Assembly (NCBI GenBank): GCA_018651745.1
Contig: JABIDL010000021.1
Location: 1 to 14,780 of the forward strand
DNA length: 14,780 bases
Reading direction: 5' to 3'
Origin: Candidatus Neomarinimicrobiota bacterium
GTDB taxonomy: Bacteria; Fidelibacterota; Marinisomatia; Marinisomatales; TCS55
Within the stretch, counting starts at the first letter, position 1. Each line of letters opens with the position of its first letter. The notes beneath the pieces are model-generated. The model did no database searches. It was not told where the DNA came from and saw only the letters and a list, made by a program, of their open reading frames with translations. The position numbers were made by a program, and so were the translations under genes. Shown one piece after another: positions 1 to 7,110 of the stretch.

Positions 1-4
1 ACCG

Positions 5-1867
5 TTGAATAAATTCCTTCCCATATTATTCCTGTCATCCATTCTGGTAGGCCAAACATGGTTCGCGGAACAAATGACATCGCGTCAGATGGACCATGCA
101 GTTTCGCAATATAACAAAGGCAGATACGCGGTTTGCGAAGCGGCGGTAAACAAAATTCTGAACAACAGTCCCGGCGAAATGGAATCTGCAGCGCGCATGT
201 TGCTCGTAAAAACACTCGTGGCGCAGGACAGGCAGGATGACGCAAAGGAAGCCGGCAGGCAATTTTTATCCGAATTCCCGACCAGCGATTACCTTAGTGA
301 TGTCTATTGGGCGTTCGGCGATCTGTTCATAAATGAACGATCTTTTGATTCTGCATTTCGGTATTATATCCTTGCTCGCAATCATGCCAATAGCGGGAAT
401 TCCATACACGAATTAGATATTCGAATTCTAAAAACAATTCAGCTAAATCCTCGTTTGGATGTTATCAATGAATTGCTGTCCACACAGTCCGATATTCAAA
501 CCAGAACTTTCTTATTTCTTTCAAAAGCAGCTGCAGAGCTGCGACTTGCCCGTCCGGATGACGCCGCCCTATCCCTAGCAAGCGTCGAGCCCCATTTGGT
601 ATCCGAATCATTTTCCGAATTATACGAAAATTTACTTCGTGCCACCTACAAGCCGGGATTGAATCAGGCAACCATCGCAATTGTTGCGCCTTTAACCGGT
701 GCGAATTCAGACGATGGAAAAGCGTTTGTGCTGGGTATTACAGGAATGGATGAGGAAGGTCCCACGGAAAATGGTAATATTTCCTATGTGGTTGTGGACA
801 ATGGGAGCAACGGTTTTAATACGGTAAAAATATTGAAAGAGTTTGCAGCCCGCAAAGATATTGATGCCATCATCGGACCTTTATCAATCGAAAATTCCTT
901 GTTAGCAATGACGGCATTGGGGAATTCCGGGAAACCGCTAATCATTCCCGGACAAATTGAGCAAAATCTAGCGAGCCTGTCCTCGTCTGTGTTTCAAATG
1001 CAAGCTGATTTGGTAATGCAAGGAAGACACGCAGCAATTTACGCAGGGAAAACTTTAGGTCTCGATTCTCTTGCCGTGTTAGCTCCTGCAGATGAATATG
1101 GGAAATCACTTGCCGACGCATTTGTGCAGACTGCAGATGCTATGGGAAAATCTGTCGTGGCAATGGAATGGTATTCCGGAACGCCATCTGATTTAAACAA
1201 ACAATTCAACCGTATTCGCAAAACAGCCTTTTCATTACTTCCAAAAGAGGAAAAACAATTGGATGTTTTTGGTCTTTCCATAGATTCTTTAGATCTGCTA
1301 TTTGATGTTGATGGCGAAGATATATTTGGCATTGAAGAGGAAAAGCAGGAAACGATGTCCGCCTCAGATTCTTCTGATATTATTTTGTCAACGATTCAAG
1401 GAATCTATATGCCGATTCATCCAGGACATTTGGAATTTGTTGCGAATCAGTTTCCGGTTTTTAATATAGAAACCAAGGTTATTGGGAATGAAGCTTGGTT
1501 GGATTTCAATATATTGACCAGGGATAATATCGGTCCTCATTTTAATGGATTATCCATTTTAACGCATAGGGTTCATGGAAAATCCGAATTGGGCGACGGT
1601 GTGTCGAGGGCCGCATTTTCTTGGGGACATGATTTGGGAAAGCTGCTTCAATCTCTTGTAAATAGTGAATTTTCTTCAGACAATTCGTTATACGATCGTC
1701 TTTATGAATTAGAATACTTCCGCGGGGATGATTCATTCTTCAGTTTTACGGATGGAAATCGTACCAATTCCGGGTTACACATTCTGGAATATGGCGATCG
1801 AGCGTTTCTATCTAAGGGGTTTTTCATCGGTGATTCGCTTTATCCTGGATTAAATGAAGCGCCGTAG
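5..1867 (+). CDS. TPR plus LppC/LpoA-like periplasmic binding-fold protein (putative penicillin-binding protein activator)
   Basis: Likely exported periplasmic protein, 620 residues. Residues 1-20 form a hydrophobic signal peptide without a lipobox cysteine, so it should be soluble rather than a lipoprotein. Residues about 25-215 are helical and TPR-like, as in LpoA/LppC and YbgF-type proteins. Residues about 222-600 form a type I periplasmic-binding fold: 'IAIVAPLTG' (225-232 region), 'AIIGPLS' (288-294), 'PLIIPGQ', and 'GIYMPIHPGHLEFVANQFP' (467-485), the LppC-type segment before the C-terminal lobe. This TPR-plus-binding-fold order fits LppC/LpoA, which activates penicillin-binding protein 1A; an amino-acid ABC receptor is less likely because no permease or ATPase is nearby. 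An acidic insert occupies about 412-458. The start is TTG at position 5, chosen because it opens the signal peptide; the frame is open to the window edge, so a start further upstream is possible. Family assignment fairly secure, exact role inferred. Confidence 0.72.
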   Translation: MNKFLPILFLSSILVGQTWFAEQMTSRQMDHAVSQYNKGRYAVCEAAVNKILNNSPGEMESAARMLLVKTLVAQDRQDDAKEAGRQFLSEFPTSDYLSDVYWAFGDLFINERSFDSAFRYYILARNHANSGNSIHELDIRILKTIQLNPRLDVINELLSTQSDIQTRTFLFLSKAAAELRLARPDDAALSLASVEPHLVSESFSELYENLLRATYKPGLNQATIAIVAPLTGANSDDGKAFVLGITGMDEEGPTENGNISYVVVDNGSNGFNTVKILKEFAARKDIDAIIGPLSIENSLLAMTALGNSGKPLIIPGQIEQNLASLSSSVFQMQADLVMQGRHAAIYAGKTLGLDSLAVLAPADEYGKSLADAFVQTADAMGKSVVAMEWYSGTPSDLNKQFNRIRKTAFSLLPKEEKQLDVFGLSIDSLDLLFDVDGEDIFGIEEEKQETMSASDSSDIILSTIQGIYMPIHPGHLEFVANQFPVFNIETKVIGNEAWLDFNILTRDNIGPHFNGLSILTHRVHGKSELGDGVSRAAFSWGHDLGKLLQSLVNSEFSSDNSLYDRLYELEYFRGDDSFFSFTDGNRTNSGLHILEYGDRAFLSKGFFIGDSLYPGLNEAP

Positions 1868-1882
1868 TTCAAAACAAACAGA

Positions 1883-2560
1883 TTGACTTCTTCTCAACGA
1901 TTTATAGATTATTCCTCGCACTTTAATACAACGGGGTTCAAAGCTGCTTTCTCGCTTAAACAGGATTCTGAAATCAATGAAAAAGATCGAATTTTTCTTG
2001 CTACCACTTTGCATTTGGATTCAGCCAAGTTGGTTATCCCAAAACAGACACATTCAAATCATGTAAAATTTTGCAAAAAGGGAGGATTGCCAAAGGATAC
2101 AGACGGCTTGGTTTCAGAGAAGGAATCTTGTGTATTATCAATTCAAGTTGCAGATTGTATACCAGTATACTTTCTTGAGTCAGATACAGGTCAATTTGGT
2201 CTCATGCACGCAGGCTGGAGAGGTGTTGAAAATGGAATCATTCAAAAAGCAGTGTCATTTTTTAATCCGAAAAAATTACGGTGTCTGTTGGGGCCATCTA
2301 TTCAACACTGTTGTTTTGAAATTGGTCCGGACGTAGGAAAATTATTTTCGAAATCTTTTCAAAAGAAGGGGAAGGGTGACCGATCTTTCCTTAATCTTCA
2401 GAATGTAGTGATGCATCACTTAACAGAGTTGGGAATGGATGAAAAACATATCATGAATGATAAAACGTGTACCAAATGTAATCCAGAAAATTTCCATTCT
2501 TACAGACGCGACGGATATAAAGCAGGACGCCATATTGCCGTTGCAGGATGGCTTTGTTAG
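1883..2560 (+). CDS. pgeF: PgeF/YfiH family protein (multicopper polyphenol oxidase 'laccase' domain, peptidoglycan editing factor)
   Basis: 225 residues, one DUF152/Cu-oxidase_4 domain, the usual family length. The three metal-ligand positions are present in order: His57 in 'KQTHS', Cys92 in 'VADCIPVYF' and His109 in 'MHAGWRG'. Further signatures are 'LGPSIQHCCFEIG' (135-148) and 'CTKCNPENFHSYRRDG' (196-211). Family members were first called laccases; E. coli YfiH/PgeF limits misincorporation of L-serine into peptidoglycan precursors, and the vertebrate relative FAMIN/LACC1 acts on purine nucleosides, so the reaction here is not settled. The only usable start upstream of the conserved N-terminus is TTG 1883; there is no clear Shine-Dalgarno sequence. 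It lies 15 bases after the preceding stop and in the same frame as that gene. With an LppC-like gene before it and uppP after it, a cell-wall role is plausible. Confidence 0.9.
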   Translation: MTSSQRFIDYSSHFNTTGFKAAFSLKQDSEINEKDRIFLATTLHLDSAKLVIPKQTHSNHVKFCKKGGLPKDTDGLVSEKESCVLSIQVADCIPVYFLESDTGQFGLMHAGWRGVENGIIQKAVSFFNPKKLRCLLGPSIQHCCFEIGPDVGKLFSKSFQKKGKGDRSFLNLQNVVMHHLTELGMDEKHIMNDKTCTKCNPENFHSYRRDGYKAGRHIAVAGWLC

Positions 2561-2691
2561 GGTTTCTTTTCTTTGAATGCGAATTTTGGTCCCTACTCAA
2601 TTTGCGTTTAAAAACAGGGTTTCCTCCTGGTAAAATATTTTTCCTTCTGGCACTAAGTACAGCACTTCCAATTCCAACTTCTGTCTTATAA
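2548..2691 (+). CDS. Possible 47-residue hydrophobic small protein, unrecognised
   Basis: A short reading frame starts at ATG 2548, 13 bases before the end of pgeF in another frame, and ends at TAA 2689-2691, 21 bases before uppP. It fills most of the 152-base gap between those genes, the longest gap in a window whose other gaps are mostly 1-70 bases. The product begins 'MALLGFLFFECEFW', has a short polar stretch 'NLRLKTGFPPGK', then a second hydrophobic stretch 'IFFLLALSTALPI', so it could be a small two-segment membrane peptide. I recognise no family. The T-rich DNA is also open on the other strand, and no Shine-Dalgarno precedes the ATG, so chance is a real alternative. A weak five-pair hairpin (2615-2619 with 2625-2629) and AT-rich -10-like boxes (2631-2636, 2687-2692) lie here too; none is convincing as a terminator or promoter. 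Confidence 0.25.
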   Translation: MALLGFLFFECEFWSLLNLRLKTGFPPGKIFFLLALSTALPIPTSVL

Positions 2692-2712
2692 ATTCGACCC
2701 CATAAAATTGGT

Positions 2713-3477
2713 ATGACAATCTTAGAAGCCATTGGACTTGGCGCCTTGCAAGGCGTAACGGAATTTTTACCGGTTAGCAGTAGTGGACACTTGGTAATAG
2801 GTCAACATTTGCTAGGTATTACATTACCAGGGAATGCGTTCGAAATCTGGGTTCATCTCGGAACATTGCTTAGTATTGTTTTCGTTTTCAATAAAGAAAT
2901 TATAAATATGCTTACTTCCATTGGCAATCCTGAAACAAGAAAATATATTGGCATTTTAATCACCGGAACTATACCCGCTGTATTTGTTGGATTTGGTTTT
3001 AAAGAAACTATTTCAGAATTTTTTGATAGCGTTCATATTGTTTCTTTGGGATTGATGATTACTGCATCCGTACTCTTTTTGACAGGAATGATACGAAAAC
3101 GATCTGTGCAAATAACACTATTATCAGGATTGGTGATCGGTATGGCACAGGCGTTAGCAATTGTTCCGGGGATTTCCCGTTCCGGTACAACTATCGCAAT
3201 GGCATTGGTTCTTGGTGCATCTTCAAAAGAAGCTGCAAAATTTTCATTTTTCCTTGCCATTCCGGTTATTGCCGGGGCTGGATTGTTTACAGCGATGGAC
3301 ACAGTGCAGAATCAGGTGATATCATTGGACTCTTCAATCATTTTTGCAGGATTACTAACTTCGTTCCTGGTTGGATGGGTTTCTCTAAAGTGGTTACTCG
3401 CGATTCTTCAAAAAGGGAAATTTCATTGGTTTGGAATGTATTGCTTTATTGTTGGTCTAATTTTGGCATTCAGTTAA
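2713..3477 (+). CDS. uppP: Undecaprenyl-diphosphatase UppP (BacA family)
   Basis: Integral membrane phosphatase that converts undecaprenyl diphosphate to undecaprenyl phosphate, recycling the carrier lipid for peptidoglycan and other envelope polymers; overexpression of relatives gives bacitracin resistance. 254 residues, close to the usual 260-280. Motif 1 is 'QGVTEFLPVSSSGH' (13-26), with Q13/E17 matching the (E/Q)xxxE signature, followed by Ser22-24 and His26. Motif 2 is 'VPGISRSGTT' (151-160) with the catalytic Arg156. The rest is multiple hydrophobic helices. ATG 2713 places motif 1 at the normal distance from the N-terminus. There is no clear Shine-Dalgarno sequence. The stop is one base from the start of the symporter gene. 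The encoded activity feeds the polyprenyl-phosphate glycosyltransferase and YfhO genes further downstream. Confidence 0.96.
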   Translation: MTILEAIGLGALQGVTEFLPVSSSGHLVIGQHLLGITLPGNAFEIWVHLGTLLSIVFVFNKEIINMLTSIGNPETRKYIGILITGTIPAVFVGFGFKETISEFFDSVHIVSLGLMITASVLFLTGMIRKRSVQITLLSGLVIGMAQALAIVPGISRSGTTIAMALVLGASSKEAAKFSFFLAIPVIAGAGLFTAMDTVQNQVISLDSSIIFAGLLTSFLVGWVSLKWLLAILQKGKFHWFGMYCFIVGLILAFS

Positions 3478-3478
3478 T

Positions 3479-4924
3479 ATGGATATAACAACAATCATTT
3501 TTATTTTGTACCTCGTTTCCTTGGTGGGAGTGGGGTTATGGACTTTTAGGTTTAATAAAACTCAGGAAGATTATCTGCTTGCCGGTCGGAAACTTGGTCC
3601 TTGGGTGACCGCATTTTCTGAACGTGCTTCCGGGGAATCTGCTTGGTTAATTTTGGCATTGCCGGGCGCTGCAATCACCTACGGATTGAGCCAATCTTGG
3701 ACCGTGCTCGGGATTATCTTCGGATCCATTGCTGCATGGTTTTTAATTGCAGAAAGATTAAGAGAACAAACCGAACAGTTTGGCGCATTAACACTTCCGG
3801 AATTTTTCCACCGAAGATTTAATGATAAATCAAATGTCATCCGATTATTTTCCGCTGGAATTATTGCATTCTTTTTTGCGTTTTATGTTTCGGCACAATT
3901 TCATGCATCCGGGAAAGTGCTGCACTCTATATTTGATCTTGATCCAATGGTCGGGATTTCTATAGGCGCTCTAATTATTACCGGATATACGCTTTTAGGT
4001 GGTTTTTATGCAGTTGCCTGGACGGACTTAGTTCAAGGAATTCTAATGATTGGAACCCTGGTTATTTTACCTTTGGCAGGATTTATTGAAATTTCAGGAG
4101 ACTCTGCAAAATCATTGTCCGACAGTCTCACCGCTGCAGGACCTTATCATTCATCATTTACCGGTGGTAAGGAAGGATTCGCTGCCTTAGCCTTAATTGT
4201 GAGTGGACTTAGTTGGGGACTTGGATATTTGGGGCAACCGCATCTGTTAATTCGGTATATGGCTATTCGTGATGTAAAAGAAGTAAAAATTGCTCGGCGC
4301 ATTGCTGTTACGTGGACCATCCCGGGAATGACAGGTTCTTTGCTGATTGGATTAGTGGCACTTGCGTATTTCGGTCCTGAACATTTTACGAATTTGGATG
4401 TGGAGCTGGCCATGCCGTTCTTGGCAACAGAACTTCTTCCGGCTGTTATTGCCGGATTATTTATTTCAGGTGCTGTGGCAGCTATGATGTCAACTGCAGA
4501 TTCGCAGCTTTTGGTGTCCACTTCAGCAATAACTGAAGATTTTGTGCATCAATTTTTGGGGAAGAATCTATCTGAAAAAAACTTGGTTACCCTCAGCAGA
4601 ATAACGATTATTTTTCTGGGTATTTTTGCTTACGGAATTGCTTTGTATTCGCAAATAGTTGACAAAAATATATTCTCGGTAGTCAGCTATGCTTGGAGCG
4701 GACTAGGCTCTGCATTTGGACCGGCATTGGTGTTGACGCTCTGGTGGAAAAAAACAACGAAAAAGGGCGTAATTGCCGGGTTATTAACAGGATTTCTGAC
4801 GACCGTCCTCTGGGCAAATATCGAGCCGCTTCAGATAATCATTACCGAACGATTGGTTAGTTTTGTTTTTGCATTTATGGCAGTAGTTGGTGTTAGTTTA
4901 TGGGATAAAAATGTCAAAAGATAA
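3479..4924 (+). CDS. putP: Sodium/solute symporter, PutP-like (probable Na+/proline symporter)
   Basis: Cytoplasmic-membrane symporter of the SSS family (TC 2.A.21), 481 residues against about 500 in E. coli PutP, with about a dozen hydrophobic helices. PutP-like signatures include 'DYLLAGRKLGPWVTAFSERA' (31-50), the TM2 motif 'ASGESAWLILALPGA' (50-64), 'LGYLGQPHLLIRYMA' and 'AAMMSTADSQLLVSTSAITE' near TM9, where Ser/Thr residues contribute to the second Na+-site region in family structures. In TM2 the E. coli pattern is 'ASDMSGW'; here it is 'ASGESAW', so the acidic residue sits one position later. Substrate is therefore probably proline or a similar amino acid, but not certain. It begins one base after uppP and overlaps holA by 14 bases, so the three genes are likely co-transcribed. 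Confidence 0.88.
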   Translation: MDITTIIFILYLVSLVGVGLWTFRFNKTQEDYLLAGRKLGPWVTAFSERASGESAWLILALPGAAITYGLSQSWTVLGIIFGSIAAWFLIAERLREQTEQFGALTLPEFFHRRFNDKSNVIRLFSAGIIAFFFAFYVSAQFHASGKVLHSIFDLDPMVGISIGALIITGYTLLGGFYAVAWTDLVQGILMIGTLVILPLAGFIEISGDSAKSLSDSLTAAGPYHSSFTGGKEGFAALALIVSGLSWGLGYLGQPHLLIRYMAIRDVKEVKIARRIAVTWTIPGMTGSLLIGLVALAYFGPEHFTNLDVELAMPFLATELLPAVIAGLFISGAVAAMMSTADSQLLVSTSAITEDFVHQFLGKNLSEKNLVTLSRITIIFLGIFAYGIALYSQIVDKNIFSVVSYAWSGLGSAFGPALVLTLWWKKTTKKGVIAGLLTGFLTTVLWANIEPLQIIITERLVSFVFAFMAVVGVSLWDKNVKR

Positions 4925-5918
4925 TTCTGTAGAAATCCGTCAAGCTTTGAAGGCGGTTAAGAGTGGAACTATAGATCCCGTTTATCTTCTATTAGGGAAT
5001 GATTGTTTTCTTGAACAGACGTTTATAGGTGAAGTCGAATCTGGATTTTTCCCGGAGGGGGAAATTCAAAAAACTGTAATGATGCCGGGTGAAATGAAAG
5101 ATGTTGAAATTATTGACCGGTTAACGGATACGGATCTTTTTTTATCGAAACAATTATTTATTTTACGGAATCCATCTTCCATTAAGAGTACGAAAATCAA
5201 AAATGAAATAATGGATTACATCAAAAATCCGCAATTGGAAAAATGTTTAATCATCATTATTGAAGATTGGGGCGATAAATCTGCATTTGCGACAAAACTC
5301 AAAAAATCAATGGCTTTCATAAATATCGGCACTCCCTTTGAATCCCAAATGATTGTTTGGATAAATTACTTATTTAAGATAAATGGGAGAGAGCAGATCT
5401 CTAAAGATGTAAAGCAAGCAGTCATTGAAGTTGCGGGAGATTCACTTTATCATGTTGCAAATGAAATTGAAAAGGTGTGTATCGGACTCGATACAACGGA
5501 GGAAATTACCGCAAAAGATATTTATAGATTTTCCGGTTGGAAGCGGGGATATCAATCCTGGCAATTTCTTACAGCCGTCGGTGAAAGAGATTTAGATCAA
5601 TCTATTCAAATTGGGCAAGATCTGTTGATACGCGAATCGACATTTCATGTATTGTTGAATTCTTTAGCGAATTTATTTCAAGAAATCCTGTACCATAAAA
5701 TGGGATCGGGAACAAAACCAATGAAGTGGGGTTATACTGGTTTATCGTCATCCATTACAAAAAAGTTACCGCAATTTGCGAAAGGATATAAACAATATGA
5801 AATCGAACGCAATCTCAGGCTTCTTCGCCAAATTGATGAAGAAATAAAGACAACCAACGTTTCTCATGAATATGCACTTACACGCTTCCTCTTTACAGGT
5901 CTCTCAACGCATGACTAA
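4911..5918 (+). CDS. holA: DNA polymerase III delta subunit
   Basis: Clamp-loader subunit that opens the beta sliding clamp within the DNA polymerase III holoenzyme. 335 residues from ATG 4911, the normal length. Recognised by the N-terminal 'IDPVYLLLGNDCFLEQ' pattern, the central 'DSLYHVANEIEKVCI' segment typical of delta (usually ...L.NELEKL), the 'WQFLTAVGERDLDQ' helix of the collar domain and the C-terminal 'RLLRQIDEEIKTTNVSHEYA' segment. There is no ATP-binding P-loop, as expected for delta. An in-frame GTG 24 bases upstream would add eight residues, but ATG 4911 gives the conserved N-terminus at its usual place. It overlaps the symporter gene by 14 bases and the sigma gene by 8, suggesting translational coupling. 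A housekeeping replication gene within envelope genes is a point against recent transfer. Confidence 0.9.
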   Translation: MSKDNSVEIRQALKAVKSGTIDPVYLLLGNDCFLEQTFIGEVESGFFPEGEIQKTVMMPGEMKDVEIIDRLTDTDLFLSKQLFILRNPSSIKSTKIKNEIMDYIKNPQLEKCLIIIIEDWGDKSAFATKLKKSMAFINIGTPFESQMIVWINYLFKINGREQISKDVKQAVIEVAGDSLYHVANEIEKVCIGLDTTEEITAKDIYRFSGWKRGYQSWQFLTAVGERDLDQSIQIGQDLLIRESTFHVLLNSLANLFQEILYHKMGSGTKPMKWGYTGLSSSITKKLPQFAKGYKQYEIERNLRLLRQIDEEIKTTNVSHEYALTRFLFTGLSTHD

Positions 5919-6483
5919 AACCATTCGCTATACAGATGAAGAACTTATTAAACGGTTTCAAAATGGAGATGAAAATGCTTATGCAGAATTAATCAAACGA
6001 TATACAGATCCATTGTTGAATTTTGTGTACAGATTCGTGAATGATGAAGATCAGGCGGAAGATATTGTTCAGGATACCATGGTTAAACTTTTTACGCACA
6101 AACATTATTATAAGGAAATTGCCAAATTTTCCACTTGGATTTACACAATTGCCGGAAATCTTGCCAAAACGGAACTCCGAAAGAGGAAGCGCCAAAAAAC
6201 TACACAGCTAAGCAAATTGGGTCCTGAAGATATGGAATTTCAAATTCCTTCAGACGACGCCGGGACCGATGAAGGAATTCAAAGTAGTTTTATTGAAAAA
6301 CGGATTCAGGCAGCAATCCAAAATTTGGAACCCCATTTTAGGACTGCCATTATTTTACGGGATATCCAGGAACTTTCTTATGAAGAAATTAGTAACATTC
6401 TTAGCGTTCCGCTTGGTACGGTAAAATCCCGGATCAACCGCGGAAGATTGGAATTGCAAACTGAATTGAAAGATTTAAAATAG
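5911..6483 (+). CDS. RNA polymerase sigma factor, ECF (RpoE-like)
   Basis: 190-residue group 4 sigma factor that would direct RNA polymerase to its own promoter set. Sigma region 2 spans about 11-95: 'LIKRFQNGDENAYAELIKRY', the region 2.1/2.2 core 'DQAEDIVQDTMVKLF' (47-61) and the 2.3/2.4 part 'FSTWIYTIAGNLA' (73-85). An acidic linker (about 100-125) leads to region 4 at about 130-185, with 'LEPHFRTAIILRDIQELSYE' and the helix-turn-helix 'EISNILSVPLGTVKSRINRG' (159-178). There is no extra C-terminal domain. ATG 5911 is preferred over an in-frame start 45 bases upstream because region 2 normally begins within 10-15 residues. The start overlaps the holA stop by 8 bases. The anti-sigma gene follows after 14 bases, so they form a regulatory pair. 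The target promoters cannot be read from this window. Confidence 0.93.
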   Translation: MTKTIRYTDEELIKRFQNGDENAYAELIKRYTDPLLNFVYRFVNDEDQAEDIVQDTMVKLFTHKHYYKEIAKFSTWIYTIAGNLAKTELRKRKRQKTTQLSKLGPEDMEFQIPSDDAGTDEGIQSSFIEKRIQAAIQNLEPHFRTAIILRDIQELSYEEISNILSVPLGTVKSRINRGRLELQTELKDLK

Positions 6484-6486
6484 GAG
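6482..6486 (+). promoter_or_regulatory. Shine-Dalgarno sequence before the anti-sigma gene
   Basis: AGGAG begins inside the sigma-factor stop codon, 8 bases before TTG 6495 and 11 bases before ATG 6498. It is the only clear Shine-Dalgarno match I find ahead of a gene in this window. Its spacing is slightly better for TTG, so the anti-sigma start is ambiguous by one codon. Confidence 0.5.
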
Positions 6487-6497
6487 AAAACATATTG

Positions 6498-7037
6498 ATG
6501 GAACGTTATGAATTTGAAGGTGTGATATCTGACTACATTGACCAATCGCTTTCGCTCTCGAAAAAACAAGAATTTGAGAATTACATGAAAGCGAATCCCG
6601 AAGCAGAAGCTATTGTAGCATCTGTTCGAAAAACGATGGATGACCTTCACAATCTTCCAAAAGTAAAACCTTCTTCTGATTTCACAAATCGTCTGTGGGC
6701 GCGCGTGGATGAAGAAAGATCTAAAATGGCTCAACCGCAACGGGTTCGAAAATCCGGCACTTTTTTAGGGTTTACTCCGCTCTATGCTGGCTTAATGGCG
6801 GTATTGGTCGTCAGTTTTGTTTTCGTTGGAATGGAACTTATGCCTGATGAAATACGGGAAAATGGAAAGCCATCTTATTTTACTGAGGATCCAACAATTC
6901 CACCTCCGTTAAAATCAAATGCTAAATCGCCTGAAATGATGGCGGATGCCGAAGATGATTCATTGGATGTTGACGAAACGGATCCGGATCAAAAGATGAA
7001 TTTTAAAAATCGAATTCAATTTGTAAAAGATCAATAA
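6498..7037 (+). CDS. Single-pass membrane anti-sigma factor, zinc-less ZAS-like domain
   Basis: 179 residues from ATG 6498 (TTG 6495 would add one). The N-terminal part (about 1-75) has the layout of anti-sigma factors that bind ECF sigmas: 'FEGVISDYIDQSLSLSKKQE' (6-25), then 'FENYMKANPEAEAIV' (26-40), then a helix ending 'PSSDFTNRLWARV' (58-70). In zinc-binding ZAS domains the second segment reads like FxxHxxxCxxC; here the ligand positions carry Tyr29, Asn33 and Ala36, so zinc binding is lost. One transmembrane helix lies at about 89-111. The remaining about 68 residues, rich in acidic residues and proline, should be periplasmic. The adjacent ECF sigma gene is the natural partner. Control is probably by membrane-linked release or proteolysis, not by thiol-zinc redox chemistry; that is inference. 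The C-terminal domain matches nothing I recognise. Confidence 0.8.
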   Translation: MERYEFEGVISDYIDQSLSLSKKQEFENYMKANPEAEAIVASVRKTMDDLHNLPKVKPSSDFTNRLWARVDEERSKMAQPQRVRKSGTFLGFTPLYAGLMAVLVVSFVFVGMELMPDEIRENGKPSYFTEDPTIPPPLKSNAKSPEMMADAEDDSLDVDETDPDQKMNFKNRIQFVKDQ

Positions 7038-7059
7038 ATTCCCTGAATCTCTATTTATT

Positions 7060-7097
7060 AATCCCCGTCGCTAATGTAATTTTTGGCAACGGGGATT
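7060..7097 (+). terminator. Hairpin after the anti-sigma gene, possible intrinsic terminator
   Basis: A perfect 9-base inverted repeat, AATCCCCGT (7060-7068) and ACGGGGATT (7089-7097), can extend past one C/A mismatch by two G-C pairs and a G-T pair, leaving a 12-base loop. The 3' arm runs into a short T tract (7096-7099), weak for an intrinsic terminator. It lies 22 bases after the anti-sigma stop and 13 bases before the cyclase ATG. It may end the upstream operon, or act as an mRNA leader structure if transcription reads through. Confidence 0.5.
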
Positions 7098-7110
7098 TTG
7101 CTATCGAATC

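Noticed and set aside
1865-1867. TAG as a recoded or readthrough codon
   Set aside because: TAG also ends pgeF and the sigma gene normally, and a fusion of a periplasmic and a cytosolic protein is unlikely.
2691-2700. TTCGACC, reminiscent of a tRNA T-loop
   Set aside because: Flanking bases do not form a T-stem, and no acceptor or anticodon stem fits on either strand.
2451-2732. Minus-strand reading frame of 93 codons across the pgeF-uppP gap
   Set aside because: It overlaps the conserved C-terminus of pgeF and the start of uppP, has no recognisable domain and no ribosome-binding site; it is a by-product of T-rich DNA.
4147-4521. Minus-strand frame of 124 codons
   Set aside because: Lies wholly inside the well-supported symporter gene and its product is low-complexity without domain features.
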